From an uncultured Campylobacter sp. (lineage in GTDB: Bacteria; Campylobacterota; Campylobacteria; Campylobacterales; Campylobacteraceae), in NCBI RefSeq assembly GCF_938030685.1, contig NZ_CALHHX010000229.1, positions 1 to 12,641 of the forward strand: a stretch of DNA of 12,641 nucleotides, given 5' to 3'. Every line of letters starts with the position of its first letter. Position 1 is the stretch's first letter. A program made the position numbers and the translations under genes. Shown one piece after another: positions 1-7,563 of this stretch. The notes below the pieces were generated by a model that saw only the letters and a program-made list of their open reading frames with translations, made no database searches and was not told where the DNA came from.

Positions 1-2966
1 ATGAAAACTCCAGCTTCAACGTCACGCTGAATAATTTTAAGATCGAGCGCGGCTCCCTGGGCTACATCGATAACTCCCTAAAAAAGCCGTTTTCGCTCAT
101 TTCGACCGATCTAAATTATGAGATCAACGGGCTAAGCTTAAAGGACGAAACGATCGGTGAGCACGATTTAAGCGCCGTTTCGCGTACATATGACGCGCTG
201 AGCTTCGATGGAGCCATCGATCTGGCGCCTCTGCGCTTGCATGGCAAAATAGATCTTAAACGGCTGAAAATCGATCCGTTTTGGCTATCGTATCTCGATC
301 CTAGCGGCGTGCGGCTTAAAAACGGCTTTCTTTCCGCCACGCTGAATTACCGATTGAGCCTTGATGAAAATATAAAATTTGAGCTTGAAAACTCAAAGCT
401 CGAGCTGCAAAGCCTAGAAATTTTGCAAGATCAAAGCTTAATTTCGCTTGACTCGCTAAAAATCCCGAGCTTTGAGCTAAATACGGATATTTCGAATGAA
501 ATTTCAGGTAAAGTGATGATTCCGCAAGTGCTGCTTTCGGACGCAAAATACGATATGAACGAAACTAAAATTTCCACGGGCTTTGAGGGGGCGCAGGTCG
601 CGGATTTTGCGCTGGATTTTAATAAAACGGGCGCGAACTTGCGGCTAAACTCCGCCGTAAAAAGCGTAGATCTAAACCGCTCAAGCTTTGCAAACCCGCA
701 AATTTCGGTCGTCTCAAACGATACTAAAATCACGGAAAATTTCTTGAAATTTAACGCCGAAGGTAACGATACAGCCCTTCATACGGGCTTTGGCGCCTTT
801 AATATCGCAGATACGCAGATTACGCTAGCGCGCAGCGATAAAATTTCACTCGCCGCAACCGAGCTGGGCGCGTTTAGCTACGACAAGGAGGGCGTGCAAA
901 ACGGCGCAAGTCTAAAATTTGCTAAAATTTCAAACTCCAAAATCGCAAACAAAAACGGAATTTTTAGCGGATTTGAAAGCTTCGGCGTGCAGGGAGTGAA
1001 ATTTAACGTCGCGGATCTAAATCTCAGCGTGGATAAAATTTTGCTAAACGAGCCGTTTTTTAACTCGGAGGTGGGCGTTAGCGGCGCCAAAAGCATAAAC
1101 GATCTGGCGATTTTAAGCGCGATCTCTAAAAATCCTGCGAGCCCCAAAAAAACGGCGAGCTCTAGTGCCGTAAGCCAAGCGGAAGCAAATTCTACGGCAA
1201 GCGGCACAAATTTAAATTCTAAAAAGCCCTCCAAAAGTCCCGCTTTAAAATTTAAGATCGGCGAAGCCTCCGTAACGGGCGCGCAGGCTAAGATCGGCGA
1301 GAGCTTTATCGTTAAAAACAACGTGCACGAGATCAAGGATTTTAGCGCCACATTAAGCGGGCTAAGCTCGAATTTCGCCGAGCCCTTCGGTATCAAAGCA
1401 AGCCTTATCACGGGCGAGATCACCGCTAACGCGGACGGCAAGGCTAGCATCGCGCCGCTTAACGTAGGTGTGAGCTTCAGCCTAAATGCGCCAAATTTAA
1501 GCGCCTTTAACAAATACGCAGCGGAATTTATCACGGGCTCCATCGCGGGCGAGCTCGCTACGCAAGGGCAGCTGAAGCTTTCAAACACATTCTCACTCGA
1601 AGCAAAGCTATCGGGCAAGGGCTTGGCGCTAAGCTCGGGTAGGGATAAAATTTTCTCCCTTGCGTCGCTGAATGTCGCGCAAATCGCGCTAAGCCCAAAC
1701 TCTCTCACGCTAAATAAGATCGCTCTTGGCTCGCCTGCGGCAAATATCTCGCTAAATAAAGACAGGCGTTTAAATTTGCTCTCGCTGACAAAGCCCGCCG
1801 CGCAGGCAAAACAGGCCGCAAAGCCCGCCGAAGCTGCGCCTAGCAGATCCGCAAAAAGCAAGGCAAACTTTGCGTGGAGCGTAAAAAACATCTCGCTTAG
1901 CGGCGGAAGTTTAAATTTTACCGACGAGAGCCTAGCGGCGCCCTTTAAACTGCGCATCAGCGATATGAAAGCAAGCATCAGCGAGATCAGCCCGAAGCGA
2001 GCGGCGGATATCAAATTTAGCTCGCTCGTAAGCGGAAGCGGGCTAGCGAGCATCACGGCGCGCGTCTATCCGCTGGATTTTAAACGCAAAAGCGATATAA
2101 ACGTCGTTTTAAAGGAGATTCCGCTTGTGCCCGCATCGCCCTATACCGCCAAATATATCGGCAATGAAATCGCGGGCGGCAAGTTAAATTTAAAACTTGC
2201 CTACAAAATCGACGATGGTAAGCTAAACGCAAGCAATGATCTAAATTTAGACCGCTTTGAGCTTGGCAAAGAGGTGCAGAGCAAGGACGCGCTGAACCTT
2301 CCGATCGGTCTAGTCGTATCGATCCTAAAAGACAGCGACGATCAGATCGATATTAGCCTGCCTCTAAGCGGCACGCTGAGCGATCCGAAATTTAGCTACG
2401 GCGCGCTGGTTTGGGGCGCAGTCAAAAAGCTGCTCTCCGACATCGTGCTAAGCCCGTTTAGATTTATGGGAAAGATCGCGGGCGTAGATACAAAAAAGCT
2501 CGAAAGTATCGATTTTGAAGCGGCGAGCAGTGAAATTTTGATCAGCGAAAACTCTAAAATCGATGATTTAGCCAAGGTCGCAAAAGCCAAGCCCGAACTT
2601 AAGATCATCCTAAACTCTGCGTATAACGAAAAGCTCGATACTCACGAGTTTAAAAGGCGCTCTCTGCAAAATACCCTCACGCTAATGTCCAATAAACAAG
2701 GCCTCTCCACGGATGAAGCCATAGCGGCGCTTAAGATCAAATACGGCATCAAATCCGGCGGCGATGAGGCGATGGAGGAGCTGATAGGAGCGCAGAAATT
2801 TACCCGTTCGCGTCTTGATGAGTTAGCCCTTGCCAGGGCGGCCGCCGTGCAAGCGGCACTCGTGCAGCGCGGCGTAAGCGCCTCTCACATAGAGATCAAA
2901 AAACCAAGCGAAGCCGAGCTCAAACAAAACAGCTTTATCCCGCTAAATCTCGGCGTAGAGAGGTAG
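1..2966 (+). CDS. DUF748 / AsmA-like envelope protein, 5' end outside window
   Basis: The frame is open from the first full codon at position 3 to the TAG at 2964-2966, giving 987 visible residues. The gene therefore starts upstream of the window. The TTG at 237, which a naive caller would use, is internal: the 78 codons before it have the same character. The sequence is long, beta-rich and repetitive, with alternating hydrophobic residues and many Asn/Ser, as in AsmA-like DUF748 proteins, which are anchored in the inner membrane and extend into the periplasm. Two low-complexity Ala/Ser/Lys/Pro linkers (codons near 1120-1250 and 1786-1864) separate the blocks. The C-terminus has the family-typical stretch around 'AKPELKIILNSAYNEKLD'. 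AsmA-like proteins are linked to lipid transport or outer-membrane homeostasis; the exact role here is unknown. The expected N-terminal membrane anchor is outside the window. dapB follows 50 bp downstream. Confidence 0.85.
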   Translation, partial: ENSSFNVTLNNFKIERGSLGYIDNSLKKPFSLISTDLNYEINGLSLKDETIGEHDLSAVSRTYDALSFDGAIDLAPLRLHGKIDLKRLKIDPFWLSYLDPSGVRLKNGFLSATLNYRLSLDENIKFELENSKLELQSLEILQDQSLISLDSLKIPSFELNTDISNEISGKVMIPQVLLSDAKYDMNETKISTGFEGAQVADFALDFNKTGANLRLNSAVKSVDLNRSSFANPQISVVSNDTKITENFLKFNAEGNDTALHTGFGAFNIADTQITLARSDKISLAATELGAFSYDKEGVQNGASLKFAKISNSKIANKNGIFSGFESFGVQGVKFNVADLNLSVDKILLNEPFFNSEVGVSGAKSINDLAILSAISKNPASPKKTASSSAVSQAEANSTASGTNLNSKKPSKSPALKFKIGEASVTGAQAKIGESFIVKNNVHEIKDFSATLSGLSSNFAEPFGIKASLITGEITANADGKASIAPLNVGVSFSLNAPNLSAFNKYAAEFITGSIAGELATQGQLKLSNTFSLEAKLSGKGLALSSGRDKIFSLASLNVAQIALSPNSLTLNKIALGSPAANISLNKDRRLNLLSLTKPAAQAKQAAKPAEAAPSRSAKSKANFAWSVKNISLSGGSLNFTDESLAAPFKLRISDMKASISEISPKRAADIKFSSLVSGSGLASITARVYPLDFKRKSDINVVLKEIPLVPASPYTAKYIGNEIAGGKLNLKLAYKIDDGKLNASNDLNLDRFELGKEVQSKDALNLPIGLVVSILKDSDDQIDISLPLSGTLSDPKFSYGALVWGAVKKLLSDIVLSPFRFMGKIAGVDTKKLESIDFEAASSEILISENSKIDDLAKVAKAKPELKIILNSAYNEKLDTHEFKRRSLQNTLTLMSNKQGLSTDEAIAALKIKYGIKSGGDEAMEELIGAQKFTRSRLDELALARAAAVQAALVQRGVSASHIEIKKPSEAELKQNSFIPLNLGVER

Positions 2967-2983
2967 TGTAAGCAAAATTTGGC

Positions 2984-3010
2984 TATACTAAGCGGACTAA
3001 ATTTAAAGGA
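2984..3010 (+). promoter_or_regulatory. Candidate -10 box and ribosome binding site for dapB
   Basis: TATACT at 2984-2989 resembles a sigma-70 -10 box. A strong AAAGGA ribosome binding site lies at 3005-3010, six bases before the ATG at 3017. Campylobacter promoters lack a clear -35, so the -10 call is weak; transcription may also come through from the gene upstream. The ribosome site decides between GTG at 3014 (only 3 bases away) and ATG at 3017 (normal spacing). Confidence 0.3.
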
Positions 3011-3016
3011 ACGGTG

Positions 3017-3778
3017 ATGATAAATATAGGAATTCACGGCGGAAGCGGCAGAATGGGCACGATGATCTACGAGTGCCTGAAAAATTTCGATCAGGCGCGA
3101 GCAAGCGTGATCTACACGGTCGCGCCGCTTGATTATGCGCCGAGCTGTGCCGTAACGAGCAGCTACGACGAGCTTTTTAGCGGCTGCGACGTCGTGATAG
3201 ACTTCACGATCCGAGACGGCGCGATAAGCTTAATGAAATTTGCGCTTTCGCACCCAAAGCCGCTTTGTATCGGCACAACGGCTCTGGGAGAGGAGGGCGA
3301 GCGGCTACTGCGCGAGTGCAGCGCGAAGATGCCCGTACTACACGCTACGAATATGAGCCTAGGCGTCGCGGTGTTAAACAAACTCGTAGCGCTTGCCAGC
3401 AGGAGCCTGCGCGATTTTGACTGCGAAATTTTAGAGATGCACCACCGCCACAAAAAAGACGCCCCAAGCGGCACGGCGATGAGCCTTGCGGAAAGCGCTG
3501 CAAGTGCGCGCGAACTAAACTTAAAAGACGTGCGCGTAAGCGGTCGCGACGGGCTCATCGGCGAGCGCGGCAAGGACGAGATCGGCGTGATGTCGCTACG
3601 CGGCGGAGACATCGTCGGGCGCCACACCGTGGGATTTTACGGCGAGGGCGAGTTCATCGAGCTAAATCATACAGCGACTTCGCGCGCGACCTTTGCCAGA
3701 GGCGCGATAAAGGCAGCGGTATGGCTAGCATCGCAAAATAGCGGGCTTTACGGCATCGACGACTGCTTAGGAATCTAG
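3017..3778 (+). CDS. dapB: 4-hydroxy-tetrahydrodipicolinate reductase
   Basis: DapB makes tetrahydrodipicolinate with NAD(P)H, a cytoplasmic step of the diaminopimelate/lysine pathway that feeds peptidoglycan. The 253-residue product matches the family length. It has the N-terminal nucleotide-binding loop GGSGRMG (residues 8-14), the IDFT segment (61-64) and the catalytic/substrate region [13 protein letters not shown] (142-154), which carries the family's His and Lys catalytic residues. I chose ATG 3017 over the overlapping GTG 3014 because AAAGGA at 3005-3010 is then correctly spaced. It is followed after 28 bp by a nucleotidyltransferase remnant and then purF. From memory, dapB and purF are also neighbours in C. 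jejuni, so the remnant looks inserted into an otherwise conserved pair. All key motifs are present, so the enzyme should be functional. Confidence 0.97.
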   Translation: MINIGIHGGSGRMGTMIYECLKNFDQARASVIYTVAPLDYAPSCAVTSSYDELFSGCDVVIDFTIRDGAISLMKFALSHPKPLCIGTTALGEEGERLLRECSAKMPVLHATNMSLGVAVLNKLVALASRSLRDFDCEILEMHHRHKKDAPSGTAMSLAESAASARELNLKDVRVSGRDGLIGERGKDEIGVMSLRGGDIVGRHTVGFYGEGEFIELNHTATSRATFARGAIKAAVWLASQNSGLYGIDDCLGI

Positions 3779-3806
3779 GCTTTGCGGCCAAATTTAAGAG
3801 GAAAAA

Positions 3807-4039
3807 ATGCCAACCAAAGATGAAATTTTAAATTTTTTGCGCGAGCTAAAGCCCGAGCTTGAAAGCTTTGGAATTTACAAAGTCGGGCTATTCGGCAGCT
3901 ACGCCAAAGGCGGAGAAAATATCGCCGAGAGGTTTAAAATTTCAGCCGATCTGTTTGATGAGGCGTCGGCAAAATGCCGGACGGCGAGCCGTCAATGATA
4001 AAACAAAATATAGATAAATTTCTAAAAAATAAAATTTAA
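3807..4039 (+). pseudogene. Remnant of MNT-type nucleotidyltransferase (internal deletion plus frameshift)
   Basis: A 63-codon frame starts at ATG 3807 behind AAGAGG (3796-3801). Its first 35 residues look like a minimal nucleotidyltransferase, including the hallmark GLFGSYAKGG. Family members then continue with the metal-binding D-x-D strand (usually SDIDI); here the sequence jumps to 'ERFKISADLFDEASA', which resembles the later 'VDLFD' strand of the family. The D-x-D residues are therefore missing, consistent with an in-frame internal deletion. After 'EASA' the frame runs into an unrelated tail ending at TGA 3996-3998. A shift in the A4 tract (3971-3974) would instead give a plausible ending, MPDGEPSMIKQNIDKF and so on, closing at TAA 4037-4039, 11 bp before purF. 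Full-length relatives act as MntA antitoxins or AMPylating enzymes, but no HepT partner is visible. It is probably inactive. Confidence 0.65.
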
Positions 4040-4050
4040 GAGGTTAGAAA

Positions 4051-5397
4051 ATGTGCGCAATCGTGGGAGTTATAAATTCCGAAGGTGCGGCTAAAACCGC
4101 GTATTACGGGCTTTTTGCCATGCAGCACCGCGGCCAGGAGGCGAGCGGTATCAGCTCGAGCTTCAACCATCATATCAAAACGATCAAAGCTACAGGGCTC
4201 GTGACGGAGGTTTTTAGCCCCGCGAGTTTTGAAATTTTAAAAGGCAACATCGCGATCGGCCACAACCGCTACGGCACCGCGGGCGCAGACAGCCTAAAGG
4301 ACGCGCAGCCGGTAGCTGGCAACTACGCGCTAGGAGAGATCTCTATCGTTCATAACGGAAATTTGATCAATAAAGACGAAATTCGCCGCAAGCTCGTAAG
4401 CGAAGGCGCGATCTTTCAGTCCGGCATGGACACCGAAAACATCCTGCATCTCATCGCACGCAGCAAGCAGGAGCATCTAAAAGACCGCATCATCGAGGCG
4501 CTACAGCAGTGCGTGGGCGCGTATTCGCTTCTGATTTTAAGCCGCTCGAAGATGTTTGCCGTGCGCGATCGCTACGGAGTGCGTCCGCTCAGCATCGGCA
4601 GGCTAAAAGACGGCGGCTACATCGTCGCGAGCGAAACCTGCGCGTTTGATCTCGTAGGAGCCGAGTTTATCCGCGACGTAAAGCCCGGCGAGATGGTGAT
4701 CTTCGAAGAGGGCAAGGATGAGTTCAGCTCGGTTCAAATTTTAAAAGCTGCGGAGGCTAGAATTTGCGCGTTTGAATACATCTACTTCGCGCGCCCCGAC
4801 AGCGTCGTAGAGGGCAAAAACGTATATGAAGTCAGAAAAAAACTGGGCGCTGCGCTCGCGCGAAAATGTAAAAATTTAAAAGCCGATTTCGTCGTACCCG
4901 TGCCCGATAGCGGCGTGCCGGCGGCGCTGGGTTTCGCGCAAGAGAGTAAAATCCCTTTTGAGATGGCGATCGTGCGCAACCACTACATCGGCCGCACCTT
5001 CATCGAGCCGACGCAAGAGGTGCGAAATTTGAAGGTCAAACTCAAGCTAAACCCGATCGCGGCGGCACTTCACGGCAAAAGCGTCGTCGTCGTGGACGAT
5101 AGCATCGTACGCGGCACTACGAGCAAAAAGATCGTCGAGCTTCTGCGCCATGCGGGCGCGGCACGCGTACATATGTGCATCGCAAGCCCGGAGCTAAAGT
5201 ATCCCGAGCGCTACGGCATCGACACGCCGAGCGTGCGCGAGCTGATCGCCGCAAACATGAGCACGGATGAAATTTGCAAATTTATAGGCGCCGACAGCCT
5301 CACGTTTCTTAGCGTACCGGAGCTCGTAGAGGCGCTTGGGGGCGAGCGCAAGTACTCGCTCGTAAGCTTCGACGGCGACTATTTCATCAAAGATTAG
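4051..5397 (+). CDS. purF: Amidophosphoribosyltransferase
   Basis: PurF transfers ammonia from glutamine to PRPP to give phosphoribosylamine, the committed step of purine synthesis. The 448-residue product starts MCAIVGVIN, so Cys2 becomes the N-terminal nucleophile after Met removal, with no propeptide. HRGQEASG (26-33) and the GHNRYGTAG segment belong to the glutaminase domain. VVVVDDSIVRGTTSK (345-359) is the PRPP-binding loop of the phosphoribosyltransferase domain, followed by the conserved YGIDTP. The Bacillus-type enzyme binds a [4Fe-4S] cluster with four Cys. Here only the first position is Cys (C239 in RICAFEYIYFARPDS); the YPERYGID and C-terminal positions lack Cys, so no cluster is expected. 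The start is backed by AAGAGG at 4038-4043. The DUF488 gene begins 20 bp downstream and is probably co-transcribed. Confidence 0.97.
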   Translation: MCAIVGVINSEGAAKTAYYGLFAMQHRGQEASGISSSFNHHIKTIKATGLVTEVFSPASFEILKGNIAIGHNRYGTAGADSLKDAQPVAGNYALGEISIVHNGNLINKDEIRRKLVSEGAIFQSGMDTENILHLIARSKQEHLKDRIIEALQQCVGAYSLLILSRSKMFAVRDRYGVRPLSIGRLKDGGYIVASETCAFDLVGAEFIRDVKPGEMVIFEEGKDEFSSVQILKAAEARICAFEYIYFARPDSVVEGKNVYEVRKKLGAALARKCKNLKADFVVPVPDSGVPAALGFAQESKIPFEMAIVRNHYIGRTFIEPTQEVRNLKVKLKLNPIAAALHGKSVVVVDDSIVRGTTSKKIVELLRHAGAARVHMCIASPELKYPERYGIDTPSVRELIAANMSTDEICKFIGADSLTFLSVPELVEALGGERKYSLVSFDGDYFIKD

Positions 5398-5417
5398 CAA
5401 ATTTAAAGGAGCAAACT

Positions 5418-5774
5418 ATGACAAAATTTAAAATTAAGCGCGTCTATGAGAGCGCGGAGGAAGAGGATGGTTTTCGCGTGCTTTGCGATAGACTGTGGCC
5501 GCGTGGCATAAAAAAAGACACGCTGGAGCTTGATATGTGGGCAAAGGACATAACGCCTAGCACCGAAATACGCAAGCTTTTCGCGCATAAGCCTGAGAAT
5601 TTCGCCCATTTTAAGGAGCTTTACCTAGCTGAGCTTGAGCAAAATCCCGCCGTGGCCGAATTTTTGAAAAAGGTTAAAAACGAGCCGGTCGTCACGCTAC
5701 TATACGCCGCAAAGGACGAGCACTGCAACCATGCGATGATTCTGCGTGATTTTTTACAAAGCAAGGTACATTGA
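5418..5774 (+). CDS. DUF488 family protein
   Basis: The 118-residue product is a complete small DUF488 protein. It carries the family signature RVLCDRLWPRGIKK (residues 20-33) and the C-terminal 'TLLYAAKDEHCNHAMIL' segment near residues 93-109. The family is cytosolic, of unknown biochemical function and often found singly near metabolic genes. It has AAAGGA at 5405-5410, seven bases before the ATG, inside the same AAATTTAAAGGA leader as dapB. The 20-bp spacing after purF suggests co-transcription. It ends with TGA, whereas the other + strand genes in this block end with TAG. Nothing looks truncated. The family call is firm; function is not assigned. Confidence 0.88.
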   Translation: MTKFKIKRVYESAEEEDGFRVLCDRLWPRGIKKDTLELDMWAKDITPSTEIRKLFAHKPENFAHFKELYLAELEQNPAVAEFLKKVKNEPVVTLLYAAKDEHCNHAMILRDFLQSKVH

Positions 5775-5825
5775 AATTTTGGCACAAAACGCACCGATAG
5801 CTGTATTTTAAAGCAAATGTAAAAT

Positions 5826-5868
5826 CGCCTCGCTCGCCAATCCACTCGTAAAACCGATGTGCGAGGCG
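5826..5868. repeat. 8-bp perfect inverted repeat after the DUF488 gene
   Basis: CGCCTCGC (5826-5833) pairs perfectly with GCGAGGCG (5861-5868) across a 27-nt loop. It lies about 50 bp past the DUF488 stop codon. There is no following T run, so it is not a classic intrinsic terminator; it may be a weak transcript-end structure or chance. Confidence 0.35.
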
Positions 5869-5979
5869 TAAAATTCAGCGAAGAGGCTTAAGCGGAGTGC
5901 TTTTAAAGCCTTGCCAGACGCGATTTGAGATAAATTTTCTATCCGGATGTGCACTTCGCATGCGCATAAAACAAACGCC

Positions 5980-6015
5980 AAATTTTGCGTCAGAGCTTTA
6001 AAAAACGCAAAATTT
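5980..6015. repeat. 11-bp perfect inverted repeat
   Basis: AAATTTTGCGT (5980-5990) and ACGCAAAATTT (6005-6015) are exact reverse complements separated by 14 nt. It lies 230 bp before the molybdate-binding protein gene. It could be a hairpin ending upstream transcription or a dyad operator; the + side is followed by TATAAAAAGC rather than a T run. I cannot choose between these from sequence alone. Confidence 0.45.
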
Positions 6016-6209
6016 TATAAAAAGCAAATAAAATTTCAAGGAAAATAACTCGATTTAATATATGCAAATTTAGAATTTCATCTATTTTTTAGCGCTATTT
6101 TTCATATCATAAGCTAGGAATTTAAAAAGTGGACTTAATATAAATTCGCAACAAATCAAATTAGTTTATTACACGCAGCATTTTTAAATTTCATTTAAGA
6201 ATTTGCCGC

Positions 6210-6239
6210 TAATATTCGCCCATATTTTTTTAGAAGGAG
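6210..6239 (+). promoter_or_regulatory. Candidate -10 box and strong ribosome binding site for the Mop protein
   Basis: TAATAT at 6210-6215 follows a long AT-rich tract and could be a -10 box. AAGGAG at 6234-6239 is a near-perfect ribosome binding site, six bases before ATG 6246, stronger than most in the window and in keeping with a well expressed small binding protein. Confidence 0.4.
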
Positions 6240-6245
6240 CCAAAA

Positions 6246-6671
6246 ATGGCAATCAGTGCAAGGAATCAACTTAACGTTGTGATCACAGAGGTAAAAACAG
6301 GTGCGGTAAACTCGCTAATCGTAGGCAAAACTAAGGGCGGCGACGTGCTAAAAGCGACCGTTACGACCGATTCCGAAAAAGGTCTAGATCTAAAAGCGGG
6401 CAAAGAGGCGGTATTTTTATTCAAAGCCCCAAGCGTCATCATCTCCAAAGGCGAGAACGATCTACGCTTAAGCGCGACCAACCAGATAAAGGGCAAAATC
6501 ACCGCCGTTAAAGAGGGTGCGGTAAATGCCGAGATCAGCGTCAGAAGCGCCGGCGGCGAGAATTTAAGCGCAACCGTCACAAACGAATCGGTTAAGAATT
6601 TAGCGCTTAAAAAAGATGATGAAGTAACCGCAATCATCAAAGCTACTCAAATCATCGTCGGCGTAAAATAA
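6246..6671 (+). CDS. Stand-alone di-Mop (TOBE) molybdate/tungstate-binding protein
   Basis: The 141-residue product consists of two tandem Mop/TOBE domains and nothing else. The first opens with SARNQL (residues 4-9) and runs to about 68; the second opens with LSATNQI (75-81) and runs to the end. Both share the 'G.I..V..GAVN..I' pattern (EVKTGAVNSLI, AVKEGAVNAEI) of molbindins, which bind molybdate or tungstate at subunit interfaces. There is no helix-turn-helix, so it is not a full ModE regulator, and no ABC ATPase domain, so it is not ModC. The likely role is cytoplasmic oxyanion storage or buffering for molybdoenzymes. It stands alone: no modABC or cofactor genes are seen nearby, a long promoter-like region lies before it and a hairpin after it. 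The start is fixed by AAGGAG. Confidence 0.92.
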   Translation: MAISARNQLNVVITEVKTGAVNSLIVGKTKGGDVLKATVTTDSEKGLDLKAGKEAVFLFKAPSVIISKGENDLRLSATNQIKGKITAVKEGAVNAEISVRSAGGENLSATVTNESVKNLALKKDDEVTAIIKATQIIVGVK

Positions 6672-6721
6672 TCCTGCGTTACGCGAAACGATGTGCACGC
6701 TTTAAACATCACAAAATCAAA

Positions 6722-6746
6722 GAGTGAAATTTTATAAATTTCGCTC
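6722..6746 (+). terminator. Putative terminator hairpin after the Mop protein gene
   Basis: GAGTGAAATTT (6722-6732) pairs with AAATTTCGCTC (6736-6746), 11 bp with one G-T wobble and a 3-nt loop, 50 bp past the stop codon. An outer pairing of ATCAAAGAG (6716-6724) with CTCTTTTGAT (6760-6769) could give an alternative stem. The following CTTCTTC is T-rich but not a clean T run. Confidence 0.5.
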
Positions 6747-7563
6747 CTTCTTCAAAAATCTCTTTTGATAAATCAAATTTCGTAGCAGCTCAAATCGCGC
6801 TATAAGCGCTCTTTTCTCTCATGCGCGCAGATACACCCCGCGCGACATCCAGCCCCAATCACACCAAGAGCGGTCTTACCCTATTTTACCGCAGTGCGCA
6901 TTTTGCGCAGGATTTGCATCCATTCATCGCGCAAGCCCCACTAGCACGAGATATCTATGAAACGCGGGCTCCTCTTCACTCTGCCCGCTCGCTTATAGCA
7001 ATGCGCTTTCATATTTTACGCGCTTGCTGCGGCGCTACTTTGCTCGGTAATGACCGATCATCACACTTTTACAGCGGCAGGCTCGGCATATCTTTTCGCG
7101 GCGGCGGTACGATGTTTTGCAAAATACTACGCGATGCGGTAAATTTTAAAATTTAAACTCTCCAAGCGCGACAAAGACTGCTTCACAAAACCCAGACCCG
7201 GTCCAAAGATCACGACACACACTTCACCCCCTACTTTGCCGCTTGCTGCGAAATTTAACCACTCTTGCGCAAATAAAACATGGTGAGTTTTTATGTCGAT
7301 GACTGCGAGCCGAACGCCATTCGTGCTTCCATAGATGACAACATTAGCTAGCCGATGTGCACATTTTAAATACACTTGTACCTTGCAAGCAATCAACACT
7401 GGCTACGACGAGTGCACGCACGTATTAGTCGTAGCCATCCATAGCGTGTTTCGATCCACTTTGAGCTTTTGCCGATCGGCTCATTAAAAGGCATAGATTC
7501 CGCGGATAAAATCACTCTTGTAAAATTTCGGCTCGTAGCCGCGAGTAGCGAGCATTTGCTTTA
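6747..7563. other. 817-bp region without a convincing gene
   Basis: Open frames exist on both strands (+ near 6821-7156, - near 7127-7399) but neither has a ribosome binding site, a recognisable motif or a natural-looking composition. The minus one must start at GTG and contains 'IDIKTHHVLFAQEW', which reads slightly like protein, but I cannot assign it. A 10-bp inverted repeat lies at 7400-7437 and a small hairpin (CGGCT-CGT-AGCCG) near 7529-7541. It may hold eroded coding DNA or an unrecognised RNA. Confidence 0.5.
7400..7437. repeat. 10-bp perfect inverted repeat
   Basis: TGGCTACGAC (7400-7409) and GTCGTAGCCA (7428-7437) are exact reverse complements around an 18-nt loop. It is GC-rich against its surroundings and stands inside a gene-free stretch, about 125 bp past the end of the minus-strand oxidoreductase gene. 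It may be a terminator-like or RNA structure; no T run follows on either strand. Confidence 0.45.

Larger units (their letters stand above)
5775..6245. other. 471-bp intergenic region, no gene seen
   Basis: No credible coding frame on either strand. The first half is mixed in composition and contains an 8-bp inverted repeat. The second half (about 5995-6230) is very AT-rich with phased A/T runs, as expected of a Campylobacter promoter region serving the molybdate-binding protein gene. A perfect 11-bp inverted repeat sits at 5980-6015. Confidence 0.6.

Noticed and set aside
878..2056. A 392-codon minus-strand open frame inside the DUF748 gene
   Set aside because: It is antisense to a well supported gene, rich in Leu/Ala/Ser as expected of a shadow frame, and has no ribosome site or recognisable motif.
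6821..7156. 111-codon + strand frame in the gene-free stretch
   Set aside because: No ribosome site, Arg/Ser/His/Cys-rich composition without motifs; looks like chance.
7127..7399. 90-codon minus-strand frame starting at GTG
   Set aside because: No ribosome site and no family resemblance. It looks slightly more protein-like than the other frames, so I mention it in the region note only.
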